From Corallococcus silvisoli (GTDB lineage: Bacteria > Myxococcota > Myxococcia > Myxococcales > Myxococcaceae), in contig NZ_JAAAPJ010000006.1 in assembly GCF_009909145.1 (NCBI RefSeq), forward strand, positions 372,001 to 436,000: DNA of 64,000 nt. Reading direction: 5' to 3'. Shown here piece after piece: positions 24,634 to 33,388 of the stretch. Position 1 is the stretch's first letter. The number at the start of each line of letters is the position of its first letter. The position numbers were made by a program, and so were the translations under genes. The notes below the pieces were generated by a model. It saw only the letters and a program-made list of their open reading frames with translations, was not told the origin of the DNA and ran no database searches.

Positions 24634-26175
24634 TCAGTTGCCCCGCAGCACCGTCAGGCCCTCCGAGGTGAGCACCAGCAACATGCCGGGCGTCGCGGAG
24701 CCGTCGTAGACGAGCTGGAGCACCTTGCTGCCTCGCACGCCCGTTACCTTCTCCAGCGTCTTCGCGGGGGTGAGCCGGTACAGGCCGCCCGCGTTGGTGC
24801 CGATGAAGAGAGAGCCGTCGTTGGTGGACGCCAGCGAGTTGATGGCGTCCAGCGCCGACACGTCCGCGCCGATGCGGGTGCCCTTCTGGTAGGGATTGCC
24901 GGCGGAGATGATGGTCATCTGCCACAGGCCCAAGGACTTGCTGCCCAGGTAGTAGACCCCGTCGGTCGTCTGCTGGAAGCCGCGCCACGAGTCGAACTCC
25001 GCCTGCGAGTTGACCTCCGGCAGGAAGGAGGACTTCACCTTCTGCTGGTTGATGGTGGGCGTCTGCGTGTCGTCCCAGGTCTCCACCTTCGTGGAGGGCG
25101 TGACGGTGCCGAAGTTCCACTCGTTCGCGATGAGCACGTCGCCGTCCGGCGAGATGCCCAGGCTGTACGTGTAGCCCGCGTACTGCGAGCCGTGCGAGTC
25201 GAACCACACCGGGTGCCGGTGCGCGTTGTACGTCAGGCCGCGGATGCGCACGACGCCGTGGTTGGTGCCGAAGAAGACGTCGCCCTTGTTCGCGCCGCGC
25301 AGCACCGACGTGCAGCTGAGCATGGCGCGGTCTTCATCGAAGTGGTGGTCGTTGCTGTTGCGGATGCCCAGGCTGACGCCGTCCACGACGCGGGGGCCGG
25401 TCTGGAGGATGGGGTTGCCCTGCGCGTCGGTGTTGGCGCGCACCGACTGGTTGATGTGCTCCTCCAGGACGACCTGGCCGCTGGCGTCCAGCTTCACCGC
25501 GTCCACGTCGCCCTGCCGGTAGAGCTGGAGTCGACGCTCGCTGAAGGGGTAGCAGGTCTGGGTGCTCACCGGGACTTCACACGGCTTCGCCGTGACGATG
25601 AAGTTGGTGTGCAGCCCCGGGAACTCGGGATCCACCTGGAGGTCCGGCGCGCCGTAGCCCACGTAGGCCCGCCCCGCCTCGCCGCCGCAGATGACCGTGG
25701 AGCTGTTGCCCTGGGCCGCCTGGCCCACCGCGCCGGACACCCAGACCAGCTTCTGCGTGTCCGCGCGCACCACGCCGATGCGCTCTCCGTCCAGCACCCA
25801 GATGTTCCGGCCCAGGTCCATGCCCACCGACCGCACCCGGCCAATGCCATAGCGGTCCGAGTAGTTCATCACCGCGTCCGTCGGCCACGGGTCCTCGGTC
25901 GTGCCCCCGTCGCTGCCGCCGTCCGTCCCCGCGTCGGTGCCCGCGTCCGTGCCCGCATCCATCCCCGCGTCGGTGCCACCGTCCGTCCCCGCATCCGTGC
26001 CTGCGTCGATGCCACCGTCCTCCGTGCCCGCGTCGGTCCCCGCGTCAGTCTCTGGCGGAGGATCGATGGGGTCCGTGCCCTCCGCCGGGTTCGAATGCAC
26101 ATCCCCCCCGCCACATCCCCCCGCCGCCAGCAGCATCGCCCCCATACACACGCCCAACAATCGTCGTTTCACCAT
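24634..26175 (-). CDS. Lipoprotein with a TDAG repeat linker and a beta-propeller-like domain
   Basis: 513 residues. The signal ends in a lipobox (MLLAAGGCGGG). Residues about 40-92 are a low-complexity (T/S)DAG/TDGG linker typical of myxobacterial surface lipoproteins. The remainder resembles a propeller (YGIGRVRSVGMDLGRNIWVL, GDVFFGTNHGVVRIRGL, NDGSLFIGTNAGGLYRL), with cysteines in CEVPVSTQTCYP. It is probably anchored in the outer membrane; ligand unknown. The gene stands alone in its orientation. GGGGAG lies just upstream of the ATG. Confidence 0.88.
   Translation of the reverse strand: MVKRRLLGVCMGAMLLAAGGCGGGDVHSNPAEGTDPIDPPPETDAGTDAGTEDGGIDAGTDAGTDGGTDAGMDAGTDAGTDAGTDGGSDGGTTEDPWPTDAVMNYSDRYGIGRVRSVGMDLGRNIWVLDGERIGVVRADTQKLVWVSGAVGQAAQGNSSTVICGGEAGRAYVGYGAPDLQVDPEFPGLHTNFIVTAKPCEVPVSTQTCYPFSERRLQLYRQGDVDAVKLDASGQVVLEEHINQSVRANTDAQGNPILQTGPRVVDGVSLGIRNSNDHHFDEDRAMLSCTSVLRGANKGDVFFGTNHGVVRIRGLTYNAHRHPVWFDSHGSQYAGYTYSLGISPDGDVLIANEWNFGTVTPSTKVETWDDTQTPTINQQKVKSSFLPEVNSQAEFDSWRGFQQTTDGVYYLGSKSLGLWQMTIISAGNPYQKGTRIGADVSALDAINSLASTNDGSLFIGTNAGGLYRLTPAKTLEKVTGVRGSKVLQLVYDGSATPGMLLVLTSEGLTVLRGN
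25905..26050. repeat. Tandem low-complexity repeat coding for TDAG units
   Basis: About 15 imperfect 9-12 bp units (forms of CGCGTCGGTGCC and CGTCCGTCC) code for the acidic linker of the lipoprotein. It is prone to length variation. Confidence 0.8.
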
Positions 26176-26302
26176 GGTCTCCCCACACAGCGGCTAAGCA
26201 AGCGGTGTACCCACCCACGGAGCGACCGGGCGTGCGGGTCTTGGTCGGTCGCGGGGCAATCCCTTTCCCAGGAGGGCGTCTCGGGTGCCCAGGCTGGGTA
26301 GC

Positions 26303-26347
26303 AAAAAAGCCGGGCCCGCTTCTCCGTGGAGGGGAAGCGGGCCCGGC
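26303..26347 (-). terminator. Rho-independent terminator
   Basis: On the minus strand the 14-bp perfect stem GCCGGGCCCGCTTC / GAAGCGGGCCCGGC, with an 11-base loop, is followed by TTTTTTGC. It lies 28 bases after the stop of the gene at 26375-26863 and is the clearest intrinsic terminator in the window. Confidence 0.92.
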
Positions 26348-26374
26348 GGTGCGTCACGAGGAGACGGTCTGTGA

Positions 26375-26863
26375 TTACTTCTTCGGCGAGCTGGCCCTCA
26401 GCTCCAGCGCGACGGAGTCATCCCCCTGCAGCTGGAACTTCGCGCGCACGCTGGCGCCCTCCGGCAGCTCGTTCGCCTTCACCGTCTTGCCGTCCAGGGT
26501 CACGACCGTCGCGTCACGCACCTCCAGCTTCACCTCCGGAAGCGTATCGGTGCGGGTGATGGTGATGTCTCCCTTCTCCGGCTTCTTCACGGTGCCGCTC
26601 AGGCTGTAGGCGTCCTTCATCTTCCACACGCCGGTCTTGTTCGCGGCGTCCGCCTTGTCCTTGGACGTGTCCGCGCCCACCGCCGACTTCGCGGCGTCAC
26701 CGATGGCGGGGCCCACCTGCTGGGCCTCCACGCCCGTGGAGGGGCCATTGTACTGCTGCGCGCTGGGCGCGGTCGGGGCCGGGTTCTGCGGCGTGCCGGT
26801 GCGCTCCTGCGCGAACGCGGCCGTTCCCAGGCACAGCACAGTCGCGACGATGAGCTTCTTCAT
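26375..26863 (-). CDS. Small secreted protein of unknown function
   Basis: 162 residues. The start at 26863 gives MKKLIVATVLCLGTAAFAQE, a standard signal peptide. A disordered Pro/Gln/Ala-rich region follows, then a compact beta domain (YSLSGTVKKPEKGDITITRT, LEVRDATVVTLDGKTVKANE, GASVRAKFQLQGDDSVALEL) that resembles an OB-like or DUF5666-like fold. It is periplasmic or exported. It is monocistronic, with GGGAG upstream and a strong terminator downstream. Confidence 0.85.
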   Translation of the reverse strand: MKKLIVATVLCLGTAAFAQERTGTPQNPAPTAPSAQQYNGPSTGVEAQQVGPAIGDAAKSAVGADTSKDKADAANKTGVWKMKDAYSLSGTVKKPEKGDITITRTDTLPEVKLEVRDATVVTLDGKTVKANELPEGASVRAKFQLQGDDSVALELRASSPKK

Positions 26864-26983
26864 GGTCCGCTCCCTTTCGTGGATGGAGGCGATGTCTGGC
26901 CAGAAGGGTGGGGCGGACATGCTGCCGCGCCAAGCGGCCCCTCGTGGCCAGTCCGCCCCGTCGAGGGGGGAGCAGGCAGGCGT

Positions 26984-27361
26984 TCAGACCGGCAGGCAGA
27001 GCTGCTTCACGGTCAAGAGCAGCGCGGACAGGTCCAGCGGCTTGCGCAGGTAGCCCGCCACGCCCATCCCGTCCACGGTGTCCCGCACGTCCAGGTCCGC
27101 GCTGGCCACCAACACCGGGATGTCCGAGCACGCGCGCTCGTGGCGCAGGGCCTCGCGGAAGGCGACGCCGTCCATGCGCGGCATCATCAGGTCCAGCAGG
27201 ATGAGCTGGGGCCGGGGCTCCGAGGAGCGCAGCCGCTCCAGCGCCTCCAGGCCGTCCGCCGCCAGCTGCACGGCGTACCCTTCCAGCTCCAGCGCGTCCT
27301 GGAGCGCGTCCCGGATGTCCATGTCGTCGTCGACGACCAGCAGCGTGTGATGGGCTTCCAT
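26984..27361 (-). CDS. Single-domain response regulator
   Basis: 125 residues, ATG at 27361 with GGGGGG upstream. It is a receiver only: VVDDDMDIRDAL (acidic pair), LILLDLMMPRMDG (phospho-Asp), VLVASADLD with Ser in place of the usual Thr, and YLRKPLD (Lys). It has no output domain, so it acts by protein contact as a phosphorelay or CheY-like intermediate. No kinase is adjacent in the same operon. Confidence 0.9.
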   Translation of the reverse strand: MEAHHTLLVVDDDMDIRDALQDALELEGYAVQLAADGLEALERLRSSEPRPQLILLDLMMPRMDGVAFREALRHERACSDIPVLVASADLDVRDTVDGMGVAGYLRKPLDLSALLLTVKQLCLPV

Positions 27362-27549
27362 CAGTCCCCCCTGTGAGCCTGGGAGCCGCCGCTCCGTCCC
27401 CCGAGCCAGGACGGCGGGGCCCCGCCTTCGCCAGAACGAATCTGTGCCCGGGTCCAACGAAGCGGAAGTTCTGGTGTGGGCGTGTGCCTACCAGTGAGCA
27501 CACCCTGAACGGGCGTCTCCATGCCTGGCGGGAGGGGGAGGAGGGGGGA

Positions 27550-28002
27550 CTACTCGCAGCGGTCGCAGAGGCCGCGCAGCTGCACTTCCACGGCGCGCTG
27601 GGACACGGCGCGAGGGACGCCGCGGGCGGTGGTGAGGCGCACGGACTCCTCGGGGAGGCAGGCCACGGTGCCGCAGTCGGTGCAGGTGAAGTGGGGGTGG
27701 CTGTTGGCGTGCTCGGTGCCGCCGGCGCGCTTGAGCTCGAAGCGCCAGACGTGGTCGCCCAGGTCGGCGCGCACGACGAGGCCCGCCTCGGTGAGGTCGG
27801 TGAGGTTGCGGTAGATGGTGACCCGGTCGTAGCCCTCGCCGCCCAGCTCTTCCACCAGGTCCGCGTGGCTCATGGGCGCCGTGGCGGTCTCCAGCTTGCG
27901 CAGCACGGCCACCCGAGGCGCGGTGCTGCGCAGCCCCGCGGCGCGAATCCGGTCCTGGAACCCGGTCAGTTTCTCCTGCGCGGTGACTTTCTTGGCACCC
28001 AT
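27550..28002 (-). CDS. Fur-family metalloregulator
   Basis: 150 residues, ATG at 28002. The N-terminal winged helix (GLRSTAPRVAVLRKLETA, YDRVTIYRNLTDLTEAGLV) is followed by the dimer domain with HPHFTCTDCG and CDRC, the two CxxC pairs of a structural zinc site. It could be Fur, Zur or PerR; the sequence alone does not decide. It is divergent from the hybrid kinase at 28278 across 275 bases in which I see no obvious 19-bp Fur box. Confidence 0.93.
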   Translation of the reverse strand: MGAKKVTAQEKLTGFQDRIRAAGLRSTAPRVAVLRKLETATAPMSHADLVEELGGEGYDRVTIYRNLTDLTEAGLVVRADLGDHVWRFELKRAGGTEHANSHPHFTCTDCGTVACLPEESVRLTTARGVPRAVSQRAVEVQLRGLCDRCE

Positions 28003-28277
28003 GCGCGGTCGAATAACACACCCACCGCGTTACGTCCCGGTGCCAGTGCAAGTCAGGTGTACCTGTAGCCCGGTTGTAGCTGTGACGCGCCGAGCCAGCC
28101 GTGGGCCGACTCCCCGGTCCGTGCCCTTCCAACTTCCAACACTTCCGCACGGTTGCCTTGACTCAGGGGGCCTGGTCCCCACACTGCGCCTCTTCCCAGC
28201 CTGGACGTGGGCCGTTGGGGTCCCACCTTTCCAGCACGACCTGTCGCCCGCGCCCGTTCTTCTGGTTCCCCGCCCCG

Positions 28278-30248
28278 ATGAAGCCCACCCTGCTGCTCGT
28301 CGAAGCCCCCGGACCCCACCGGGAGCTCTTGTCCCTGGCCTTCCAGAGCCAGGGTTGGAGGGTGCTCCTGGCGGTGGGGCTGGAGCCGCTGGTGCGGGCG
28401 CTGCGGGAGTCCGCGCCGGTGCAGCTGGTGCTGGTGACGGCGGGCCTGCTGGCGTCCGCGGGCGGGCCGCTGACGGCGCTGCGCGAGGCGCTGGGGGCCT
28501 CTGGCGCGAGCCTCTGGGTGGAGGCGCCGCTGGCGGAGCAGGAGGCGCTGGGCCGCCTGGACGTGCCGGTGGCGGGCTTCCTCACGCCGCCCCTGTCGCT
28601 GGGCGCGCGGGTGGAGGCGGTGCGCCAGGCGCTGCCGCCCGAAGCGCGGGACGCGGGGGGCGCGCCTCCCTGGCGGGTGCTGGTGGCGGAGGACGACCCG
28701 GTCTTCCGCAAGCTCCTGCAGCTGGCGCTGGCTCCGTTCCGCTTCGAGGTCCTGCTGGCGGAGGACGGCCTGTCCGCGCTGGAGCTGGCGCGGCGGCGGC
28801 GGCCGGACATCGTGCTGGCGGATGTGTTGATGCCCCGGTTGGATGGCTTCCGACTGTGTCTGGCATTGCGCCAGGACCCAAAGCTTTCACGGGTGCCCGT
28901 CGTCCTCACGCACGCCACCGCGCCGGACGAGCTGGACCTGCGCATGGCGGCCAACGTGGGCGCCAACGGCTTCGTGCGGCGCGCGCAGGGGGATGACGCG
29001 CTGGTGGCGGTGCTGCTCCGGGAGTCCGGCGCGGAGGGGCCGCTGCCCGCGCCCGTGCCGGGCGAGCTGTCCACCGAAGCGCACCTGTACGCGATGGTGC
29101 GGCAGCTGGAGCGGCGGGTGGGACTGCTGGAGCAGGCCGAGCGCGTGGCGCGCGAGAGCGAGGAGCGCTACCGGCTGGTGGTGTCCGGCTCCTACGACGG
29201 TGTATGGGATTGGGATGTGCGCCGCCAGACGATGTACTGGAGCCCGCGCCTGCTGGAGATGCTGGGCCTGAAGCCGGAGGACTTCCCGGGCACCCCGGAC
29301 GCGTTCCTCGCGCGGGTGCACCCGGAGGACCGGGACGCGGTGGCGGCCGCGTTGACCCAGCACCTGGAGCAGGGCTCGCCCTATGACGTGTCCTTCCGGC
29401 TCAAGCACGAGGCGGGGGGCTACCGCTCGTGCGTGAGCCGGGGGCGCGCGCTCCGGGACGGACAGGGGCGGCCCGTGCGCATGGCGGGCATCATCGGCGA
29501 TGTGACGGAGCAGCTGCGGCTGTACCGCGAGACGCGTGAGGCGGTGCGCGCGCGGGACGAGTTCCTGTCGGTGGCCGCGCACGAGCTGCGCACGCCGCTG
29601 GCCGCGCTGCGCCTGCGCGTGCAGGGCACGGCGGCGGCGCTCAAGCACGAGCAGCACGTGGGGCCGGAGCGGCTGGAGCGCGCGCTGGTGGCGGCGGACC
29701 GGCAGGTGCAGCGGCTGGCGGACCTGGTGGAGGGGTTGCTGGACGTGTCGCGGCTCCAGAGCCACGCACCCCGGCTGAACCTGGAGGCCGTGGACCTGGG
29801 GCGGGTGGTGCGGGACGTGGTGCTGCGCTCGGAGGAGATGGCGTCGCGCGCGGGGTGCCTGCTGGTGGTGCGCGAGGCCCAGCCGGCGGTGGGCCGCTGG
29901 GACGCGCTGCGGCTGGGGCAGGTGGTGACGCACCTGTTGTCCAACGCGGTGAAGTTCGGGCCGGGCAGGCCGGTGGAGCTGGAGATCCAAGCGGACGCGG
30001 ACTCGGCGCTGCTGGTGGTGCGCGACCACGGCATCGGCATCGCGCCGGACCGGGTGGATGGGCTCTTCCGCCGCTTCGAGCGCGCGGTGCCCGCGCGAAA
30101 CTACGGTGGCCTGGGCCTGGGGCTGTACCGCTTGCAGCGCATCGTGGAGGCCCACGGCGGTCAGGTGACGGTGTCGAGCACCCCTGGAGCGGGCTCCGCC
30201 TTCAGCGTGCGCCTGCCGCTGGCTGGACCTCCCGTCGCCGCCGCCTGA
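28278..30248 (+). CDS. Hybrid histidine kinase: pseudo-receiver, receiver, PAS, HisKA, ATPase
   Basis: 656 residues; I chose the ATG at 28278 over in-frame upstream codons because the receiver-like fold begins there. Residues 1-120 look like a receiver without the acidic pocket or phospho-Asp (TLLLVEAPGP, LVLVTAGLL). Residues about 135-250 are a receiver (VLVAEDDPVF, VLADVLMPRLDG) in which the conserved Lys is replaced in NGFVRRAQ. A PAS domain (about 295-410) precedes AAHELRTPLAALR (phospho-His) and a complete ATPase domain (LLSNAVKFG, DHGIGI, GGLGLGLYRL). No membrane segment; cytoplasmic. Confidence 0.92.
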   Translation: MKPTLLLVEAPGPHRELLSLAFQSQGWRVLLAVGLEPLVRALRESAPVQLVLVTAGLLASAGGPLTALREALGASGASLWVEAPLAEQEALGRLDVPVAGFLTPPLSLGARVEAVRQALPPEARDAGGAPPWRVLVAEDDPVFRKLLQLALAPFRFEVLLAEDGLSALELARRRRPDIVLADVLMPRLDGFRLCLALRQDPKLSRVPVVLTHATAPDELDLRMAANVGANGFVRRAQGDDALVAVLLRESGAEGPLPAPVPGELSTEAHLYAMVRQLERRVGLLEQAERVARESEERYRLVVSGSYDGVWDWDVRRQTMYWSPRLLEMLGLKPEDFPGTPDAFLARVHPEDRDAVAAALTQHLEQGSPYDVSFRLKHEAGGYRSCVSRGRALRDGQGRPVRMAGIIGDVTEQLRLYRETREAVRARDEFLSVAAHELRTPLAALRLRVQGTAAALKHEQHVGPERLERALVAADRQVQRLADLVEGLLDVSRLQSHAPRLNLEAVDLGRVVRDVVLRSEEMASRAGCLLVVREAQPAVGRWDALRLGQVVTHLLSNAVKFGPGRPVELEIQADADSALLVVRDHGIGIAPDRVDGLFRRFERAVPARNYGGLGLGLYRLQRIVEAHGGQVTVSSTPGAGSAFSVRLPLAGPPVAAA

Positions 30249-30291
30249 TTCACGGCCTGACGGAAGGTGTCGGGCGCCGCTCTGGGACTGG

Positions 30292-30963
30292 CTACAGCGA
30301 GGCCGTGATCCCGGCGAGGATGAGGTCGATGCCGGCGAGGAACTCGGCGCGGTCGTCGTGCTCGCGCAGCTGGGCCGCGACGCTCCGGGTGAACGGATAC
30401 GCGTGGGCGTCGAGCTCCTTCCACTGGGCCGACACCGTCTCGAGGAAGTCAGCGCGGTCCACGGACGGCTCGAACAGGCGGCCGTTCGCGGCGTTCTGGA
30501 CGCTCACGCTGATGATGTAGCTCAACAGCGCCGACGCCGACGTGAACCAGGCGCCGCGTGGGACCCGCAGCGCCTGGAGCTGGCGCCCGATGCGCTCGAA
30601 GAGCTGCAGCATCGCGGTCCGCCACGGAGCGTGAGAGAGCTGCGCGCCCACCCACGGATGCGCGTCGATCATCTCGAACACCCCGACGGCGATCCCGCGG
30701 ATCGCCTTGTGCGGCGTGGCGAAGGCGGGGACCTCGCTCATCGCGCGGGCGACGACCGCGTCACTGGCGGCGACGAGCAGCTCGCTCTTGTTCGCGATGT
30801 GCCAATAGATCGCCCCGGGCCCCGTCGCCAGCCGCGTGGCCAGCGCGCGGAAGGTCAACCCGTCCTCGCCCTCGTCGTCGAGCAGCTGGATCGCCGCGTC
30901 GACGATCCGCTCGCGTGAGAGCGCGTCCTCACGTCGTTCCGACCCGCGCGTTGCCTTCGCCAT
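30292..30963 (-). CDS. TetR-family repressor
   Basis: 223 residues, ATG at 30963. The N-terminal helix-turn-helix is clear (RIVDAAIQLLDDEGEDGL, then LATGPGAIYWHIANKSELLV). The C-terminus is helical and of the TetR_C type. It is divergent from a flavin monooxygenase gene, and the 109-base spacer carries two copies of one palindrome, so it probably represses both genes and is released by a small ligand. Confidence 0.93.
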   Translation of the reverse strand: MAKATRGSERREDALSRERIVDAAIQLLDDEGEDGLTFRALATRLATGPGAIYWHIANKSELLVAASDAVVARAMSEVPAFATPHKAIRGIAVGVFEMIDAHPWVGAQLSHAPWRTAMLQLFERIGRQLQALRVPRGAWFTSASALLSYIISVSVQNAANGRLFEPSVDRADFLETVSAQWKELDAHAYPFTRSVAAQLREHDDRAEFLAGIDLILAGITASL

Positions 30964-30981
30964 GGCCTCATCTTGACAGGT

Positions 30982-30998
30982 CTGGAACGGCGTTCCAG
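30982..30998. promoter_or_regulatory. TetR operator 1
   Basis: CTGGAACGGCGTTCCAG is a perfect dyad around a central base. It lies 19 bases upstream of the TetR start. Confidence 0.88.
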
Positions 30999-31007
30999 TA
31001 TGATTCA

Positions 31008-31022
31008 TGGAACGGCGTTCCA
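31008..31022. promoter_or_regulatory. TetR operator 2
   Basis: TGGAACGGCGTTCCA is identical in its 15-base core to operator 1, with a centre-to-centre distance of 25 bp. It is 50 bases upstream of the monooxygenase start. Confidence 0.88.
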
Positions 31023-31072
31023 GAGTCCGGCGGACGTGCCGGCGAGCGGCCTCTCCTTCGAAAGGAAGCACG

Positions 31073-32248
31073 ATGACTTCGATTGCCATCATTGGCGCCG
31101 GCCTCGGCGGGCTGACGCTCGCGCGCGTCCTCCAGGTCCACGGCATCGCCGCCACGGTCTACGAGGCCGAGGCGTCCGCGGGGGCGCGCACGCAGGGCGG
31201 GATGCTCGACATCCACGACTACAACGGGCAGCTCGCGCTGAAGGCGGCCGGACTGTTCGACGAGTTCCGCCGGATCATCCATGAAGGCGGCGAGGCGACG
31301 CGGGTGCTCGACTCACACGGCACGGTCCTCTACGACGAGCCCGACGACGGCGGCGGCCGTCGCCCCGAGGTGCATCGCGGTGAGCTGCGGCGCATCCTGC
31401 TGGACTCGCTGCCCGAGGGAGCCGTCCAGTGGGGACGCAAGGTCACCGCCGTCCGCCCGCTCGGCGGCGGGCGTCATGAGGTGACGTTCGCGGACGGGTC
31501 GACGGTCACGACGGGCCTCCTGGTCGGCGCGGACGGTGCCTGGTCGAAGGTTCGGCCGCTGCTGTCCGACGCGAGGCCCGAGTATGTCGGCCTCTCGTTC
31601 ATCGAGACCTACCTGCTCGACGCCGACGCGCGTCACCCGGCCAGCGCGAAGGTCGTCGGAGGCGGGGCCATGCTCGCCCTCGCGCCCGGCAAGGGCATCC
31701 AGGCCCACCGCGAGACCCACGGCGCCCTGCACACCTACGTCGCGGTCAGCCAGCCACGGGAGTGGATCGCGGGCATCGACTTCACCAACGTGAAGGTGGC
31801 GAAGGCTCGAATCGCGGCGGAGTTCGACGGCTGGGCGCCCGAGCTCACCGCGCTGATCACCGACGGCGAGACGGACCTCGTCCCCCGGATGATCCACACG
31901 CTCCCGGTGGGACACCGGTGGGAGCGCGTGCCCGGCGTGACGCTCCTCGGCGACGCCGCGCACCTGATGCCACCGTCCGGTGAGGGCGCCAACCTCGCGA
32001 TGTATGACGGCGCGGAGCTCGGCAAGGCCCTCGCCGCGCACCGGGGTGACGTTGAAGCCGCGCTCGCCGAGTACGAGGAAGCCATGTTCGCCCGGAGCGC
32101 GAAGGAGGCTGTCGACTCCGCGAACATCCACCGGTTGTGCTTCGGAGACGACGCTCCGCACGGGCTGATCGCCTTCTTCACCGGCGCGGAGCCGACCGCG
32201 GCACCGCCCACCGCGGAGCACGGTCGTCCTGTCCCCGGCAGCGACTAA
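31073..32248 (+). CDS. FAD-dependent monooxygenase, TetX-like
   Basis: 391 residues; the ATG at 31073 has AAAGGAAG upstream. A Rossmann FAD site (IAIIGAGLGGLTLARVL, ending in a ribose-binding Glu, VYEAEA) and the second FAD motif GDAAHLMPPSGEGAN identify a class A flavoprotein hydroxylase. GGMLDIHDYNGQLALKAAGL and the GDAAHLMPP context resemble TetX, which hydroxylates and inactivates tetracyclines, more than phenol-type hydroxylases. It is controlled by the divergent TetR protein. The substrate here is unknown; tetracycline is one option, an endogenous polyketide another. Confidence 0.9.
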   Translation: MTSIAIIGAGLGGLTLARVLQVHGIAATVYEAEASAGARTQGGMLDIHDYNGQLALKAAGLFDEFRRIIHEGGEATRVLDSHGTVLYDEPDDGGGRRPEVHRGELRRILLDSLPEGAVQWGRKVTAVRPLGGGRHEVTFADGSTVTTGLLVGADGAWSKVRPLLSDARPEYVGLSFIETYLLDADARHPASAKVVGGGAMLALAPGKGIQAHRETHGALHTYVAVSQPREWIAGIDFTNVKVAKARIAAEFDGWAPELTALITDGETDLVPRMIHTLPVGHRWERVPGVTLLGDAAHLMPPSGEGANLAMYDGAELGKALAAHRGDVEAALAEYEEAMFARSAKEAVDSANIHRLCFGDDAPHGLIAFFTGAEPTAAPPTAEHGRPVPGSD

Positions 32249-32301
32249 AGGCGCATCAGGCAGGCAGTCCCTTTCCCGATGGCGTCCCCCCGGAGTCTTC
32301 A

Positions 32302-32321
32302 GGGCGTGACACATCACGCCC
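32302..32321. terminator. Hairpin between convergent genes
   Basis: GGGCGTGA, a CACA loop, TCACGCCC: a perfect 8-bp stem between the monooxygenase end (32248) and the end of the small gene on the other strand (32375). It has no T-tract on either strand and may serve as a bidirectional stop. Confidence 0.45.
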
Positions 32322-32374
32322 GGAGGAGGCGGGGGATTCCCCCTGGCTGACTGAGCGCGGAGGACGGGGATGCG

Positions 32375-32617
32375 TCAGTGGCGGTTGTCGTACTGGATGC
32401 CATCCCGGACGGAGGTGATGGCCTGCTCCGTGAGGCTGATGGCCTTCACGCGGTAGCCGCCCTTGTCCGCGCTCGCGGCGCGCAGGTCGGCCAGGGCGGA
32501 CTCCAGGTGCGCGAGCGCGTCGCGCATGCGCGGCTGACGCTCCGCGTACGCGTGGTTGGCGGCACAGCCCAGGAAGAAGGCGACGGTGGCGGTGGCGGCG
32601 ACAATGGAGCGGCGCAT
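32375..32617 (-). CDS. Small exported protein
   Basis: 80 residues, ATG at 32617. Signal peptide RRSIVAATATVAFFLGCAAN; LGCA could also serve as a lipobox. The mature part is one long helix pair (MRDALAHLESALADLRAASA, then GGYRVKAISLTEQAITSVRD), similar to small helical periplasmic proteins found across myxobacteria. Function unknown. The product also reads naturally as a soluble periplasmic helix bundle. Confidence 0.75.
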   Translation of the reverse strand: MRRSIVAATATVAFFLGCAANHAYAERQPRMRDALAHLESALADLRAASADKGGYRVKAISLTEQAITSVRDGIQYDNRH

Positions 32618-32731
32618 GGGAACTCCGGAAGGGGCGGAGGAAAATCCGCGGGGTCTTCCAGGGTGAACACGCGACCGCCGGAAGAGTTGCGGGGCATCGT
32701 CTACGATGGGCCCCCAACCCCCGGGTTCGCC

Positions 32732-33388
32732 ATGAATACAATCCCTTCCGGTCCCGCCTACACCGTCCAGACCGAGCACGCCCGCCTGTGCTGCTGGTCC
32801 CCGGCGGATGCGGGGCTGGCGCTGCGCGCCATCGAGTCCAGCCTGGACCACCTGCTCCCCTGGATGGAGTGGGCCAAGAGCTACCCGATGGATGTCACGC
32901 GGCAGGCCGGGCACCTGCGCCGCATGCGCGGTCTCTTCGACCTGGGGCAGGACTACGCCTATGGCGTGTTCGCCCGCGACGGCATCGAGGTCCTGGGCGG
33001 CACCGGCCTGCATCCCCGCGTGGGGGAGGGGGCCCTGGAGATTGGCTACTGGATCGCGGCCGCGCACGTGGGCCGCGGCCTCGCGACCGAGGTGGCGGGG
33101 GCGCTCACCCGCGTCGCCTTCGAGGTGGAGCGGGTACGAAGGGTGGAGATCCACTGCGACCCCCGCAACGTCCGGAGCGCGGAGGTGGCCCGCAGGTTGG
33201 GGTTCACCCACGAGGCCACCCTCCAGAAGCGCCTGGTCGCGCCCGACGGCCTGCTCCGGGACACGATGATCTGGACCTTGTTCGCGGACGCGTATCCCGG
33301 CAGCCGCGCCGCCGGGATACCGGTCCAGGCCTTCGACGTGCTGGGGCAGCCCCTGCCGGGCTTCACGACAGCCGCACGACCTCCTTGA
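32732..33388 (+). CDS. GNAT acetyltransferase, RimJ/RimL type
   Basis: 218 residues from the ATG at 32732; an in-frame start about 16 codons earlier is possible. GNAT features: LEIGYWIAAAHVGRGLATEV (acetyl-CoA loop, GRGLAT), RVRRVEIHCDPRNVRSAEVARR and LGFTHEATLQKR. RimJ/RimL relatives acetylate N-termini, antibiotics or small amines; the substrate is not predictable. Its last 26 bases overlap the convergent dehydrogenase gene. Confidence 0.92.
   Translation: MNTIPSGPAYTVQTEHARLCCWSPADAGLALRAIESSLDHLLPWMEWAKSYPMDVTRQAGHLRRMRGLFDLGQDYAYGVFARDGIEVLGGTGLHPRVGEGALEIGYWIAAAHVGRGLATEVAGALTRVAFEVERVRRVEIHCDPRNVRSAEVARRLGFTHEATLQKRLVAPDGLLRDTMIWTLFADAYPGSRAAGIPVQAFDVLGQPLPGFTTAARPP

Noticed and set aside
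28101..28277. Extended start of the hybrid kinase
   Set aside because: The added residues are unstructured and the receiver-like fold begins at the ATG at 28278.
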